46,608 nucleotides of DNA, taken from a virus. The notes beneath the pieces were generated by a model. It worked only from the letters and a program-made list of their open reading frames with translations. It made no database searches and was not told the origin of the DNA. The position numbers and the translations under genes are program-made. Shown piece by piece: positions 1-7,387 of the stretch (positions are counted from its first letter, which is position 1; each line of letters begins with the position of its first letter). The DNA is taken from positions 1-46,608 of the IMG/VR virus record IMGVR_UViG_3300027965_000072; one strand, 5' to 3'.

Positions 1-75
1 GGATCTAATGACGATAGCAACACTCAGCGTCGAGTCGCGTCGATCACGTTCCTGCAGGAATAAGGATGGCTTTCA

Positions 76-125
76 ATGGAGGCGCGGGTCGGAATCGAAC
101 CGACGAATAAAGGTTTTGCAGACCT
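76..125. repeat. attL: attL core: 50-bp direct repeat of tRNA-Cys 3' end
   Basis: These 50 bases are identical to 46482..46531. Read on the minus strand they are the anticodon loop, T arm, acceptor 3' strand and CCA of tRNA-Cys, but the 5' half of the tRNA is missing here. A tRNA 3' end duplicated at both ends of an element, with an integrase next to one copy, is the usual mark of tyrosine-recombinase integration. The base pairs after the core (accgcg) also match the start of the tRNA acceptor strand, which may be chance. Confidence 0.93.
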
Positions 126-257
126 ACCGCGAGCGTTGAAAACAAAGCCACGGTCCGATAGTTTTCGCCGCCTGCACGTCCGAGTCTCACCGGAGCACCT
201 CTATAGTGACCGTCACGAAAGTTCGGCTTTTCGGATTTGAGTGTTGAAAGACATTGC

Positions 258-497
258 TCATCGCTTCTTTTTCTTTCGGTGTAGTCGTGGGGAATCCCCA
301 TAAAAGTCCTTGATTGCCTTCGGCTTCTTTAACTTCATTTCCAGACGGACCTTGACGTACTCGGTATCCGTCTTCCGTTTCTTGCCGCCGTAGAGCATCT
401 TCGCTCGGATCGCATCGAACGAGTAGCCCCGGCCACCCTGATTAACGCTTCGAGTCAATCCATTCATGGCTTCGGTGTAGGCGTTCGTCTTGCCGCG
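258..497 (-). pseudogene. ISL3-family transposase C-terminal remnant
   Basis: About 79 codons of a transposase C-terminus are readable, beginning near KTNAYTEAMN and continuing through GRGYSFDAIRAKMLYG to a lysine-rich end. The NAYTE...N and GYSF...RAK pattern is typical of the end of ISL3-type DDE transposases. The DDE catalytic domain is absent: upstream of about 497 the frame runs into unrelated sequence just behind the integrase. The stretch after the stop (about 205..257) may hold the old IS end, and it carries a short palindrome GTGAC-C-GTCAC at 206..216. The remnant lies between attL and int, inside the element. It is not expected to be functional. Confidence 0.75.
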
Positions 498-534
498 GCA
501 TAGAACGCCACACCGGGCGCTGTTACCAGCATCA

Positions 535-1674
535 TCATTCCCCCACCGCCTTCTTCCCCTGCATCGCAGCCCGCTGCGCCTCCGCCGAAGGATGCACATA
601 CCGGTGAATCGTCCTCAGCGAAGAATGCCCCAGGATCGCCGCGACCACCGCCACCGGCACCCCCTCCTCGATCTTCCGCGTCGCAAACGTATGACGGAAG
701 TCGTACACCACGAACGACACGCCTGCCTCCAGGCAGATCCGGTCATGCGTCGTGTTCAGGTTCCCCAAGTGGTGCCCCGGATGCCGCTCGCTCGGAAACA
801 GCCACTCGCTCGGCAGCTTCGCCCGCCGCTCCAAAATCGCCACGCTCGCATCCGTCAGGTACAGCGTCCGCCGTGCCGCGCGCGTCTTGCCACCTTCGAT
901 CTTCTGCGTCTTTGCCGCCGCATCGAAGGACCAGACCCGTGCCGCCAGCAGCTCCTCCGGCCGCGCGCCCTGCTCGAGCATCAGCCGGGCCAGGTCCGCC
1001 ATGTTCGGCTGCGCATCCTTCACGCTCTTGATATGGATCGCGTGCAATGCCGCCGCGGCTTCGAAATACAGCCGCTCCTCCTCCGCCGTGATCACATGCT
1101 CCCGCACCGCCTCCCGATCGCTCGGGATCGCCACCTCGCGGCGCCCGTCCGGCCCGCGCCCCAGCGGATTCGCCTTCGCCAGTCCGCGCCGGCACGCATA
1201 CTTCCCGAAAAACACCGACAGCGCATGCAGATCGTGCCGGATCGTCACATCCCGCACCGCGTGCACGCGCGCCCGATGCTCGCGGTACGCCTCGATCGCC
1301 GCCGCGCCGATCTCCGCCACCGGCATCTCGCCATAGAACTCGATCGCCGACTGGAAGCTGACGCGCAGCCGCTCCGCCGTCGCCGGTTTCGCCCGATACT
1401 CGACGTCTTTCGCCCACGTCAGAAATGCCTCGGCCGCCTGGCGAAACGGCGCCGACTCGCCAAGCCGCACCACCGCTGCCGCCGCCTTCGGCCGTAGCCC
1501 GGCGCGTTCGATCTCCACCCTCCGCGCGGCCGCGAACTCTTCAGCCGCGCTCCGATTTGAGACGTCGCCGGCGTACCCGGTCGGTCCCGAATACTCCCTG
1601 CCCCGGAAATTGAAGCGGTAATGCCACTGGCCGTCCCGCACCCGCACGTTGCGCCCCTTCGTCAGATCGTCCAT
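535..1674 (-). CDS. int: Tyrosine-family site-specific integrase
   Basis: 379 aa. It catalyses integration of the phage into the tRNA-Cys gene and, with a directionality factor, excision. The N-terminal part (about 1-180) looks like the arm-binding and core-binding domains, and the C-terminal part is a phage-integrase catalytic domain. Visible catalytic residues are R238 in GARPEEL, a lysine in GGKTRAARR, R327-H328 in YDFRHTFATR, H350 in LGHSS and the nucleophile Y359 in HRYVHP. The first His of the usual HxxR box is a Tyr (Y324). The ATG at 1674 was chosen because AAGGAG lies 7 nt upstream; the frame is open to 1716. It overlaps the end of the excisionase-like gene by 134 nt in another frame. 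Its place beside attL is as expected for an integrase. Confidence 0.95.
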   Translation of the reverse strand: MDDLTKGRNVRVRDGQWHYRFNFRGREYSGPTGYAGDVSNRSAAEEFAAARRVEIERAGLRPKAAAAVVRLGESAPFRQAAEAFLTWAKDVEYRAKPATAERLRVSFQSAIEFYGEMPVAEIGAAAIEAYREHRARVHAVRDVTIRHDLHALSVFFGKYACRRGLAKANPLGRGPDGRREVAIPSDREAVREHVITAEEERLYFEAAAALHAIHIKSVKDAQPNMADLARLMLEQGARPEELLAARVWSFDAAAKTQKIEGGKTRAARRTLYLTDASVAILERRAKLPSEWLFPSERHPGHHLGNLNTTHDRICLEAGVSFVVYDFRHTFATRKIEEGVPVAVVAAILGHSSLRTIHRYVHPSAEAQRAAMQGKKAVGE

Positions 1675-1882
1675 AGCCCTGCTCCTTCCGGAGCGATTGT
1701 AGCCACCTTTCGACATCCTCTGCCGCGTACTTAATGGTTCGGTACCCGATCCGGAGCGCCCGCGGCCCGCGCCCGTCCAGTCTCCAATCGTCGAGAGTCC
1801 GCTCCGACACCCCCAGCTTCTCCGCCAGTTCCCCGGGAGAGTAGAGCCGCTGCTCGATCAGCGGCTGCAGCATCGCGCTCAC
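1541..1882 (-). CDS. xis: Excisionase-like small MerR/HTH_17 DNA-binding protein
   Basis: 113 aa. Residues about 13-65 (YSPGELAEKLGVSERTLDDW ... EDVERWLQS) form a winged helix-turn-helix of the excisionase/AlpA type, which places a recognition helix in DNA and bends it. Such proteins set the direction of integrase action or act as small regulators. The GTG at 1882 overlaps the TGA of the ParB-like gene (GTGA), so translation is probably coupled; an ATG at 1873 is the alternative. The last 45 residues are Arg/Gly-rich and overlap the integrase start in another frame, so the functional part is probably only the first 70 residues. The xis role is inferred from position and fold type. Confidence 0.75.
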   Translation of the reverse strand: MSAMLQPLIEQRLYSPGELAEKLGVSERTLDDWRLDGRGPRALRIGYRTIKYAAEDVERWLQSLRKEQGYGRSDEGAQRAGAGRPVALPLQFPGQGVFGTDRVRRRRLKSERG

Positions 1883-3909
1883 TCCGCGGCGGCCTCCTGT
1901 CCATGCAGCTCGGACCAGCGCTGCCCCTGGTGCTCGGCCATCTGCTCCCACTCCTCCTGCGCCGCGACGGCCTCGATCCGAACATCATCCACCCAGGCCG
2001 CGATCTTCCTCTCCGCCGCCAGCGCCTTCTTGGACGAGCCGTTCTTGTCCCCGGCGCCGGCCACAATCGCGTCCAGCCCGCCGAGCAGCGCCAGGTACGG
2101 GCTTGGATAAACCAGCCCGGATGCATTCGGATATCCACCCTCCCGCGACTCGCCGTTGTCCACCTCATGGGATTGCCGCCAGCCGTCGCCGCACTGCACC
2201 AGATACACACGCGCAGTACACCCCGCCAGCTTGCTGTCCACGACAGTGTAGTGGTCCGGCGCGAACATGCCGTCCGCGTCCGGCTCCGCCGGGTCTCTCG
2301 GGGTGTTCAGCCGCGCCGAAATACGAAGCCAGTCCCCGCGCCGCGCAATCGCCGTCTCGATCCCCGATGCCGGCCCGGCACTCTTCCCGCTCGCTTTCTT
2401 CGGCGCCGCCCGCTCCGCCTTCACCTCCGCCTCGATCCCGCGCCAGTCCACCCCCGCGGCCTCGCACCGCTCCCGCAGCTCCTTCGAAACGCCCTTCTCG
2501 CCGTACCCCCACACCACCAACTCCGGCGCCAGAACAATCTCCTCCATGAGCCGCGCTAACCCGGGCAACAGGAGATCGCCCACCGGAATCGTATCCGCAT
2601 CCCACTCCGGATGACGCTTGCGAATCAGCGCCTGAGTATCCCGGCCGAGCCGCTCCCACACCGCCTCGATCCACTCCTCCAGCCGGTCCGTGAGCCAGGC
2701 CTGCCCCGCCAGCGTCAGGTCCTCCGGCACCGCCACAGCCGCCAGCAGCGCATCCACGATGCGCCCGCGCACCACCTTGTCCGTCTCGATCCGCTTCCGC
2801 TCGGCCGCCTGCTCCTTCTTCCACTTCTCGTCCCAAGCGCTCGGGCCGCCCCCCCCGTGCACCTTGCATTTGCGATCGCAGCAAATCTCGACCGTCTTCC
2901 CGACGCCGCGCCCATGCACCACCAGCGCCTTCCGCGCCGAGTCGCAGGCCTTCTCTTTGCCGCCGATCGTCTTGTACTCGCCATCGTCCAGCGTCCCCTC
3001 GCGGCGCTCGTCCCGCGGCCAATAGTCGTACCCCACCCGGATCAGCGCCAGCGGCTCCCCTGCCTTCTTCGCCGCCGCGATCTCCCGGTCCAGATGCGCC
3101 TCCCGCTTCTGCTCGTAGCAAGCCGCATCCGTGCAGATGGTGGCCTTCCCCTTCAGCTCCGGATACAGCGCCGCGCAATTCGCGCTCAGCTTCGGACACT
3201 CCGCGCACGCCGGCGCACCCTTCACGAGCCCCGCGTCCTTCGCATCGAACCCGCCGTGCCGGATATCGTGGTGCAGCTCCCGGTGGATCCACTCCTGCAG
3301 CTCCCGCACCGTAGCCCCGCGCCGGCATTCCTCCAGCGCCCCCTCCTGGTGCGCCTCGCCTGGAATCCGCGCGATCCGCACCGCCTGGTGTAGATTGATC
3401 GCCCGCTCCCGGAATGCCTTCTGCCCCGCTTCGCACAGGTCCGAGAGCTTCAGCATCTGCCGCACCCAGCTCTCGCCCTTCTGGATGCGCGCCGCCAGCC
3501 CCTTCGGCGTGTCGCCCGCCGCCTCCAGCAGCCGCCGGTACCCGAGCGCCTGCTCCAGCGGATGCACGTCCGCCCGCTGATCGTTCGCGATGATCTGCAG
3601 CTCGAGCGCCTTGACGTCGCTCATCTCCTCGATCAGCCCGGGCACCGTCGCCAGGCCCGCCAGCTTCGCCGCCCGCCACCGCCGCTCGCCGTCGACGATC
3701 TCGTACCGCTTCCCCAGCGGCCGCATCAGGATCGGCACCTTCATGCCGTCCTGCTTCAGGCTCTCCGCCAGCTCGCCCAGGCTCTTCTCGTGGAACGTAA
3801 CCCGCGGATTCGTCTTGCTGGCGACGATCGCCGCCATCGGCACCGCCGGCTCATACCGCCGTCCGGCCGGCTTCTCCGCACGCGTGTGCGCCTTCGCTGC
3901 TGCTGCCAT
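1879..3909 (-). CDS. parB: ParB-like partition/DNA-binding protein, large phage form
   Basis: 676 aa. Residues about 20-100 are a ParB N-terminal domain with the GERRWRAAKLAG motif (the CTPase-type GERRxRA box). Residues about 120-185 hold a helix-turn-helix around TPKGLAARIQKGESWVRQML. A Cys-rich block follows (CAECPKLSANC, CTDAACYEQK, CCDRKC), as seen in large plasmid and ICE ParB-like proteins. The C-terminal 350 residues are not recognised. The ATG at 3909 was chosen because an AGGAGAAGGA stretch lies just upstream; the frame is open to 4044. No ParA is visible. One of the dispersed palindromes (3878..3889) lies in its first codons. The role could be partition, transcription control or nuclease activity. 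Its sites may be the dispersed CACGTG palindromes, which is inference. Confidence 0.85.
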   Translation of the reverse strand: MAAAAKAHTRAEKPAGRRYEPAVPMAAIVASKTNPRVTFHEKSLGELAESLKQDGMKVPILMRPLGKRYEIVDGERRWRAAKLAGLATVPGLIEEMSDVKALELQIIANDQRADVHPLEQALGYRRLLEAAGDTPKGLAARIQKGESWVRQMLKLSDLCEAGQKAFRERAINLHQAVRIARIPGEAHQEGALEECRRGATVRELQEWIHRELHHDIRHGGFDAKDAGLVKGAPACAECPKLSANCAALYPELKGKATICTDAACYEQKREAHLDREIAAAKKAGEPLALIRVGYDYWPRDERREGTLDDGEYKTIGGKEKACDSARKALVVHGRGVGKTVEICCDRKCKVHGGGGPSAWDEKWKKEQAAERKRIETDKVVRGRIVDALLAAVAVPEDLTLAGQAWLTDRLEEWIEAVWERLGRDTQALIRKRHPEWDADTIPVGDLLLPGLARLMEEIVLAPELVVWGYGEKGVSKELRERCEAAGVDWRGIEAEVKAERAAPKKASGKSAGPASGIETAIARRGDWLRISARLNTPRDPAEPDADGMFAPDHYTVVDSKLAGCTARVYLVQCGDGWRQSHEVDNGESREGGYPNASGLVYPSPYLALLGGLDAIVAGAGDKNGSSKKALAAERKIAAWVDDVRIEAVAAQEEWEQMAEHQGQRWSELHGQEAAAE
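3878..3889. promoter_or_regulatory. Dispersed palindrome, site 1 (GCACGCGTGTGC)
   Basis: One-mismatch version of the 12-bp palindrome found eight times in the element. It lies about 20 nt inside the ParB-like coding region. Confidence 0.7.
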
Positions 3910-4052
3910 CGCTTCCTTCTCCTGCTTTCCTTTCCTCGCCTGGAACGCGGCGGAAACCCGGCCCGGCGGACTGGTGGGTTGGACACCGGCTCCGGCTCCC
4001 GCCGCGATCGAGGCGGCCTCGTCCTCCCCCGAGGCCAAGGCCACCCGCCCCG

Positions 4053-4310
4053 TTACGACCCCGTCGATGCCGCCGCCGGCCGCTTCGCCGCGGTCGCCGC
4101 CGCGATCAGCGCGTCCAGCGCGCCGTTGTACGCCGTGACCGCATCCGCTTCGGCCGAATTCGCCGCCGTCAATGCCTGCTGCGCCGCGTCGAACTTCTGC
4201 TTCGCCTGCTGCTGCGTCCCATCGGCATTGCTCAGCGCCTGCTGCGTCGCCTCCACATTGCTAATCGCCGTCCCCAGATCCACCGGAGCCGGCTGTGTCG
4301 CTGTTCCCAT
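4053..4310 (-). CDS. Small Ala/Gln-rich coiled-coil protein
   Basis: 85 aa, not recognised. The sequence is Ala- and Gln-rich with heptad-like spacing (ISNVEATQQALSNADGTQQQ and onwards), suggesting one long helix. It starts at the ATG at 4310, 50 nt inside the end of the upstream gene, so translation may be coupled. It is the last of the small genes before the ParB-like gene, and 142 nt without an obvious gene separate the two. It might be a helical oligomer or scaffold; no function can be assigned. Confidence 0.6.
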   Translation of the reverse strand: MGTATQPAPVDLGTAISNVEATQQALSNADGTQQQAKQKFDAAQQALTAANSAEADAVTAYNGALDALIAAATAAKRPAAASTGS

Positions 4311-4578
4311 CGCTTTCTCGTCCTTCTTTCTCAGAATCGCCGGCCCAGCGGAACAACCCGCCCTGTTCCGCCACCGCCCGGCCCTGCACTCGCAACTCGT
4401 CGAGGGCGCGCCCGCATTCCCGCGCGCCGATCCCCGTAATCTCCACCAGTTCCGCCAGCGTCGCCGCACCCTCCTGCTCGAGCGCCGCCACAACCGCCTC
4501 GCGCTGCCGTTGCCGGGCGCGCCGTTCGCAGCGCATCCGGATCGCATACTGCACGCGCGGATCGTGGATCGCGGACAT
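4261..4578 (-). CDS. Small winged-helix-like protein
   Basis: 105 aa. The central part (REAVVAALEQEGAATLAELV through ECGRALDELRVQGRAVAEQG) has the layout of a small winged helix: helix, turn helix, recognition helix and a two-strand wing ending in LFRW. It may bind DNA and act in regulation, but no family is recognised. The C-terminus is acidic and Ser/Gly-rich. The ATG at 4578 is preceded by GGAGGG at 5 nt; the frame is open to 4722, so an N-terminal extension is possible. The 150 nt between 4579 and 4731 then hold no other gene that I can support. Confidence 0.6.
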   Translation of the reverse strand: MSAIHDPRVQYAIRMRCERRARQRQREAVVAALEQEGAATLAELVEITGIGARECGRALDELRVQGRAVAEQGGLFRWAGDSEKEGRESDGNSDTAGSGGSGDGD

Positions 4579-4731
4579 CCGAACCCTCCGGCCTTCCGCC
4601 GCCGTCGAGGAACCGCTCATTCCACCCATGAGCGGCTTCTCGAAAGCGCGGCCGGGCCCGAACCCGGCCGCCGAGAGCCCTACAACCGATCCCTTTTCGC
4701 CACTACCTCCTTTCCCTCGCATTTGGACCGC

Positions 4732-5061
4732 CTACCACAACCGCACCAGCAGCCACGTAACCGCCGCGCCGTAACTCGCGAGCATCACCGCCGCGTAGAG
4801 CAGCGCATTCCGCTGCCGCCGCCACCGCCGGGCGCGCCCGCACCACGTCTCGGCTGCGCCCCGATGATCCTGCACCCGCTGCTCGGCCCGCTGCCGCTCC
4901 TCCCGCTCCGCCAGATACCGCTCCACGCGAATGAACGCCGCCGCATCCGTATGCCCGGGCTGCAGCGCGCGCGTGAAGGCCTCCGCCGGCGAGAGGGCGC
5001 CCCGCGGCGTCACCGTCTCCAGTTCCCGCAGCATCAGCTCGTCTTTCCACGAAAGGTCCAT
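4732..5061 (-). CDS. Hypothetical protein with C-terminal membrane segment
   Basis: 109 aa, not recognised. Residues 40-85 are charged and helical (VERYLAEREERQRAEQRV and onwards), probably a coiled coil. Residues about 88-107 (ALLYAAVMLASYGAAVTWLL) form one membrane segment, so the protein is probably tail-anchored with its helix in the cytoplasm. It starts 3 nt after the stop of the neighbouring two-segment membrane protein, which suggests a joint role at the inner membrane, such as superinfection exclusion. That role is a guess. Confidence 0.7.
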   Translation of the reverse strand: MDLSWKDELMLRELETVTPRGALSPAEAFTRALQPGHTDAAAFIRVERYLAEREERQRAEQRVQDHRGAAETWCGRARRWRRQRNALLYAAVMLASYGAAVTWLLVRLW

Positions 5062-5064
5062 CGC

Positions 5065-5277
5065 TCACCCCCGGCGCCGCCGCCAGTCCGCGATCGATTC
5101 CACCACCAGCCACGGCCAGGCCAGCATCACGACCGTAAGACAGAGCGCCAGGTCTATGGCTGCCCACCGCCGCAAATCGTGGCGGATCTCAGGGTCGCTC
5201 CAGGCCAGCACGCTCAGCATCAGGCCGATCGCCGCGTACGCTGCCACGACGGCCCATCCCGTTCCTGCGTCGATCAA
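5065..5277 (-). CDS. Small protein with two membrane segments
   Basis: 70 aa. Two hydrophobic stretches (GWAVVAAYAAIGLMLSVLAW and AIDLALCLTVVMLAWPWLVV) are separated by a short charged loop (SDPEIRHDLRRW), so it is a helical hairpin in the inner membrane with an Arg-rich C-terminal tail. The likely start is TTG at 5277, which overlaps the upstream TGA (TTGA); the frame extends to 5304. It forms a pair with the next membrane protein. Function unknown. Confidence 0.65.
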   Translation of the reverse strand: MIDAGTGWAVVAAYAAIGLMLSVLAWSDPEIRHDLRRWAAIDLALCLTVVMLAWPWLVVESIADWRRRRG

Positions 5278-5843
5278 GCGGCCCTCCCCGGCGCCAGGCG
5301 CCATGCACCGCCATCCTGCTGCAGCACGTCCCCGGCCTTCGACATCTGGTGCAGGATCAGCGTCACCGTCGCCGCGTCCAGCGTCTCGTCCCCATCCTCC
5401 CGGAGCTGCCCCGTCAAGCGCTGCACCGGCAGCGGGCCGTACTTCTTCAGCGCCGCTGCGATGTTCTTCCGCCGTGCCACCGCCGGATCGCCCTGGATGC
5501 CATCCAGCCGCACGTACATGCGCCCTTCAAAGTCAGCAAACACCAGCCGCAGATCGAGCCGCTTCGCGCGCGCCCGCAATGCCGCCTCCGCCCGCCGCTC
5601 CGGAAATTCCAGCGCCGGCGCCGGCTCGCCCTTCGCCACCGCCTGCACCGTCCGCTGCTTCAGGTCGGCGAGCTGCGCGTCGTACGGCGAGATCCGCTGT
5701 CCGCGCCCCGTCCACAGCAGTCCGCGTCCCTCCAGGCCGGCCACCACGTCCCCCGCCACCACCGTCCCCTGCACACCCCTAAAATCGGGCTTGCGCCGCG
5801 GCGCGGCCGCTGCCTGCGCCGCCGCCTTCTTTGCTGCCGCCAT
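5274..5843 (-). CDS. Hypothetical protein, basic N-terminus, possible winged-helix C-terminus
   Basis: 189 aa, not recognised. The N-terminus is Ala/Lys/Arg-rich. The middle (residues about 85-125) is strand-rich (RLDLRLVFADFEGRMYVRLD). The C-terminal 60 residues (IAAALKKYGPLPVQRLTGQL ... ATVTLILHQMSKAGDVLQQD) have the helix pattern of a winged helix, consistent with nucleic-acid binding. The ATG overlaps the upstream stop (TAATG at 5841..5845). Its place in the small-gene chain points to an early or lysogenic function. Confidence 0.7.
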   Translation of the reverse strand: MAAAKKAAAQAAAAPRRKPDFRGVQGTVVAGDVVAGLEGRGLLWTGRGQRISPYDAQLADLKQRTVQAVAKGEPAPALEFPERRAEAALRARAKRLDLRLVFADFEGRMYVRLDGIQGDPAVARRKNIAAALKKYGPLPVQRLTGQLREDGDETLDAATVTLILHQMSKAGDVLQQDGGAWRLAPGRAA

Positions 5844-6154
5844 TACTGTCCTTCCTCCTGCGCCCGGCGTTGCAGCCGGTCGATCTCCGCCGCGATCAGC
5901 GCCCCCGCGATCGCAAGCTGCTTCAGCCGCTCGTGCTTTTCCCGCTTGTCCCACCGCGGATGCCACGGCCACGCATCCGCGAACTCCACCACGCCCCGCC
6001 GCTCGCGCTTTTCGAACAGCGGCACCGGCGTTGCATACACCGCCGCCGCCAGCGCCATCTCCCCGCGTGCGTGCGTATCGTCGTGCGCGGCCGTCCAGCC
6101 CTCGACCTCCGCCTGCCGCCGCCGCTCCGCCGCGATCATCTCCACCCCCGTCAT
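5843..6154 (-). CDS. Phage-conserved protein resembling dATP/dGTP diphosphohydrolase N-terminal family
   Basis: 103 aa. The pattern IAAERRRQAEVEGW, then HDDTHARGEMALAAAVYA, a WPWHPRWDKR segment and a final KQLAIAGALIAAEIDRLQRR helix matches a small phage family often annotated as dATP/dGTP diphosphohydrolase-like. The acidic and His residues of the DDxH..GE stretch could bind metal. If that assignment holds, it would change nucleotide pools during infection. The identification rests on my memory of the motif. It overlaps its upstream neighbour by ATGA. Confidence 0.65.
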   Translation of the reverse strand: MTGVEMIAAERRRQAEVEGWTAAHDDTHARGEMALAAAVYATPVPLFEKRERRGVVEFADAWPWHPRWDKREKHERLKQLAIAGALIAAEIDRLQRRAQEEGQ

Positions 6155-6357
6155 TGCACCGGCTCCCCGTCCGGCTCCGCCGCGGCCGCCGCGCACAAAT
6201 TCGACGCGCGCTGCGCGGCCACCGCAAAGAGATCGTTGTAGCGGCGCTGCGCCGCATCGAGAAGCTCCTTCGCGCGATCGCGCTGCCGCGCGGCCTCCGC
6301 CAGCAGCGCCGTCGCCTCGCGATACTCCGCCACCGCCTTCCGCATCGCGTCCGTCAC
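6151..6357 (-). CDS. Small coiled-coil protein
   Basis: 68 aa, not recognised. It is almost entirely one charged, Ala-rich helix (VAEYREATALLAEAARQRDR and onwards), predicted by eye as a coiled coil, with a short Pro/Gly tail. The GTG start overlaps the upstream TGA (GTGA), and its own stop overlaps the next ATG (ATGA), which supports it as a real gene in a coupled chain. Confidence 0.65.
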   Translation of the reverse strand: MTDAMRKAVAEYREATALLAEAARQRDRAKELLDAAQRRYNDLFAVAAQRASNLCAAAAAEPDGEPVQ

Positions 6358-6755
6358 TGGCAGGCCTCCAGGATCGCCGCGCAGATGGCCAGCGCCAGCG
6401 TCGGTCCCGCGCCCGCAGTCGGGCACCCCACGATCGTGCAAACATACCCGCCGCCGGAGTACGCCGCGAACCGGCCCGAAAGCGAAAAACTCCAGCACCG
6501 TTCCTCAGTCAACGCGACCAGCGTCTCCACCGCGGCCGCATCCGAGGTCGAACACTGCGGCGCCGCGTCCGCTCGCCGCTGCACTCCACGCCCGCGGGTA
6601 CCGCATAGGCACGTTGAATCCATATGCCACCACCCGCACACGCCGCACCGGTCCGCCGGCCATCGCCAGCCCGCGGCCGCCGCCACCCGCGCGTCCAGCT
6701 CCGCGCCCGCCTCGTCCTCTTCGATCCGCCGGTGTCCCGTCGCCGTAAACGTCAT
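6354..6755 (-). CDS. Phage-type hypothetical protein with Cys motifs
   Basis: 133 aa. A Cys cluster at residues about 37-52 (CGVCGWWHMDSTCLCG) could bind zinc. The C-terminal part (RFAAYSGGGYVCTIVGCPTA then GPTLALAICAAILEAC) has the layout of small phage proteins that end in a GPT-A-A-I helix, a type often found among phage accessory genes without known function. Its ATG overlaps the upstream stop and its TGA overlaps the next GTG, so it is embedded in the coupled chain. Confidence 0.65.
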   Translation of the reverse strand: MTFTATGHRRIEEDEAGAELDARVAAAAGWRWPADRCGVCGWWHMDSTCLCGTRGRGVQRRADAAPQCSTSDAAAVETLVALTEERCWSFSLSGRFAAYSGGGYVCTIVGCPTAGAGPTLALAICAAILEACQ

Positions 6756-7198
6756 GCCGCCACCCCCGCCGTTTCCCGCAGCTCGATCAGACACGACGAA
6801 TCCTCCAGTCCCCGCTTCCGCGCCCGCCCGCACTTGTGGAAGCTCCGTTCCATCGGCGCCTCCGGCCGCAGCCCGCACACGTCCGCCAGGCTCACGCCCA
6901 TCAGCAGGCAGGCCGTCGCCGCCGTGACCACGCCGGCCCGCCGCACCGCCGCCTCGAGCTCCCGCAGCCGCACCCGCAGGATCTCCTCGAGCGTCGCCAC
7001 GCCCAGCCCCGGCCACCGCTTCCCCAGACTGCGAAGGCTGAGCCCGCGCTCGAAATCCCGGCAGATCCGCTCCCCGACCACCGGAAGCACCGGCCGGATG
7101 CCCGCTCTTTGCCGCGTGATATCAGCAGCTTGGCGCGCGGTCCGCCCCGTTTCCGCGGATGTCGTGCGAGGATGAGGAACATGCAGCGCCGTCGCCAC
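6752..7198 (-). CDS. Putative DNA-binding protein with helix-turn-helix-like segment
   Basis: 148 aa. Residues about 45-85 (ICRDFERGLSLRSLGKRWPG through VATLEEILRVRLREL) look like a homeodomain-like helix-turn-helix. The C-terminus is Cys-containing (FHKCGRARKRG, SSCLIEL). It could be a regulator of the early region. The GTG at 7198 directly follows the TAG of the tiny upstream ORF, with GGAGGAGG a few bases upstream. The assignment is tentative. Confidence 0.65.
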   Translation of the reverse strand: MATALHVPHPRTTSAETGRTARQAADITRQRAGIRPVLPVVGERICRDFERGLSLRSLGKRWPGLGVATLEEILRVRLRELEAAVRRAGVVTAATACLLMGVSLADVCGLRPEAPMERSFHKCGRARKRGLEDSSCLIELRETAGVAA

Positions 7199-7285
7199 CT
7201 ATGCCTCCTCCAGCGCCAGCAGCCGCGCACACGCGTGCGCCCCGGCGAGTCTGGCCCGCAGCACCCGCCCGATCACCCTCTCCAT
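7199..7285 (-). CDS. 28-aa ORF between two coupled genes
   Basis: Translates as a short basic peptide (MERVIGRVLRARLAGAHACA and 8 more residues). It starts inside the end of the preceding gene and ends one base before the next GTG. Its third quarter carries one of the dispersed palindromes (7227..7238). It may serve only as a translation bridge, and the final codons supply the strong Shine-Dalgarno of the next gene. No function is suggested. Confidence 0.4.
   Translation of the reverse strand: MERVIGRVLRARLAGAHACARLLALEEA
7227..7238. promoter_or_regulatory. Dispersed palindrome, site 2 (GCACACGCGTGC)
   Basis: One-mismatch version of the repeated 12-bp palindrome, about 30 nt upstream of the gene starting at 7198. 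Confidence 0.7.
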
Positions 7286-7386
7286 CGCCCCACTCCGTGC
7301 GCAATTTCACACCACGCCAGGAAAAGTACGAACACGCACACCCCCACGAAAACGCGAAAAGCCCAGTGCAGGATCGCCGCGCTCAT
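7273..7386 (-). CDS. 37-aa single-span membrane peptide
   Basis: The translation is dominated by one hydrophobic helix (FRVFVGVCVFVLFLAWCEIA), preceded by a short N-terminus and followed by a Gly/Arg tail. It starts one base before the stop codon of the ribbon-helix-helix gene, so the two are probably co-expressed. Small phage membrane peptides of this kind can act in superinfection exclusion or toxicity; the sequence gives no specific clue. Confidence 0.6.
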   Translation of the reverse strand: MSAAILHWAFRVFVGVCVFVLFLAWCEIAHGVGRWRG

Positions 7387-7387
7387 A

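Noticed and set aside
126-131. accgcg after the attL core as remnant of the tRNA acceptor strand
   Set aside because: Only 6 bases match the tRNA 5' strand, which may easily be chance.
3562-6927. Long plus-strand open frame of about 1100 codons
   Set aside because: Arg/Pro/Ala-rich translation without recognisable domains, lying opposite a chain of coupled minus-strand genes. It is a GC-rich antisense artefact.
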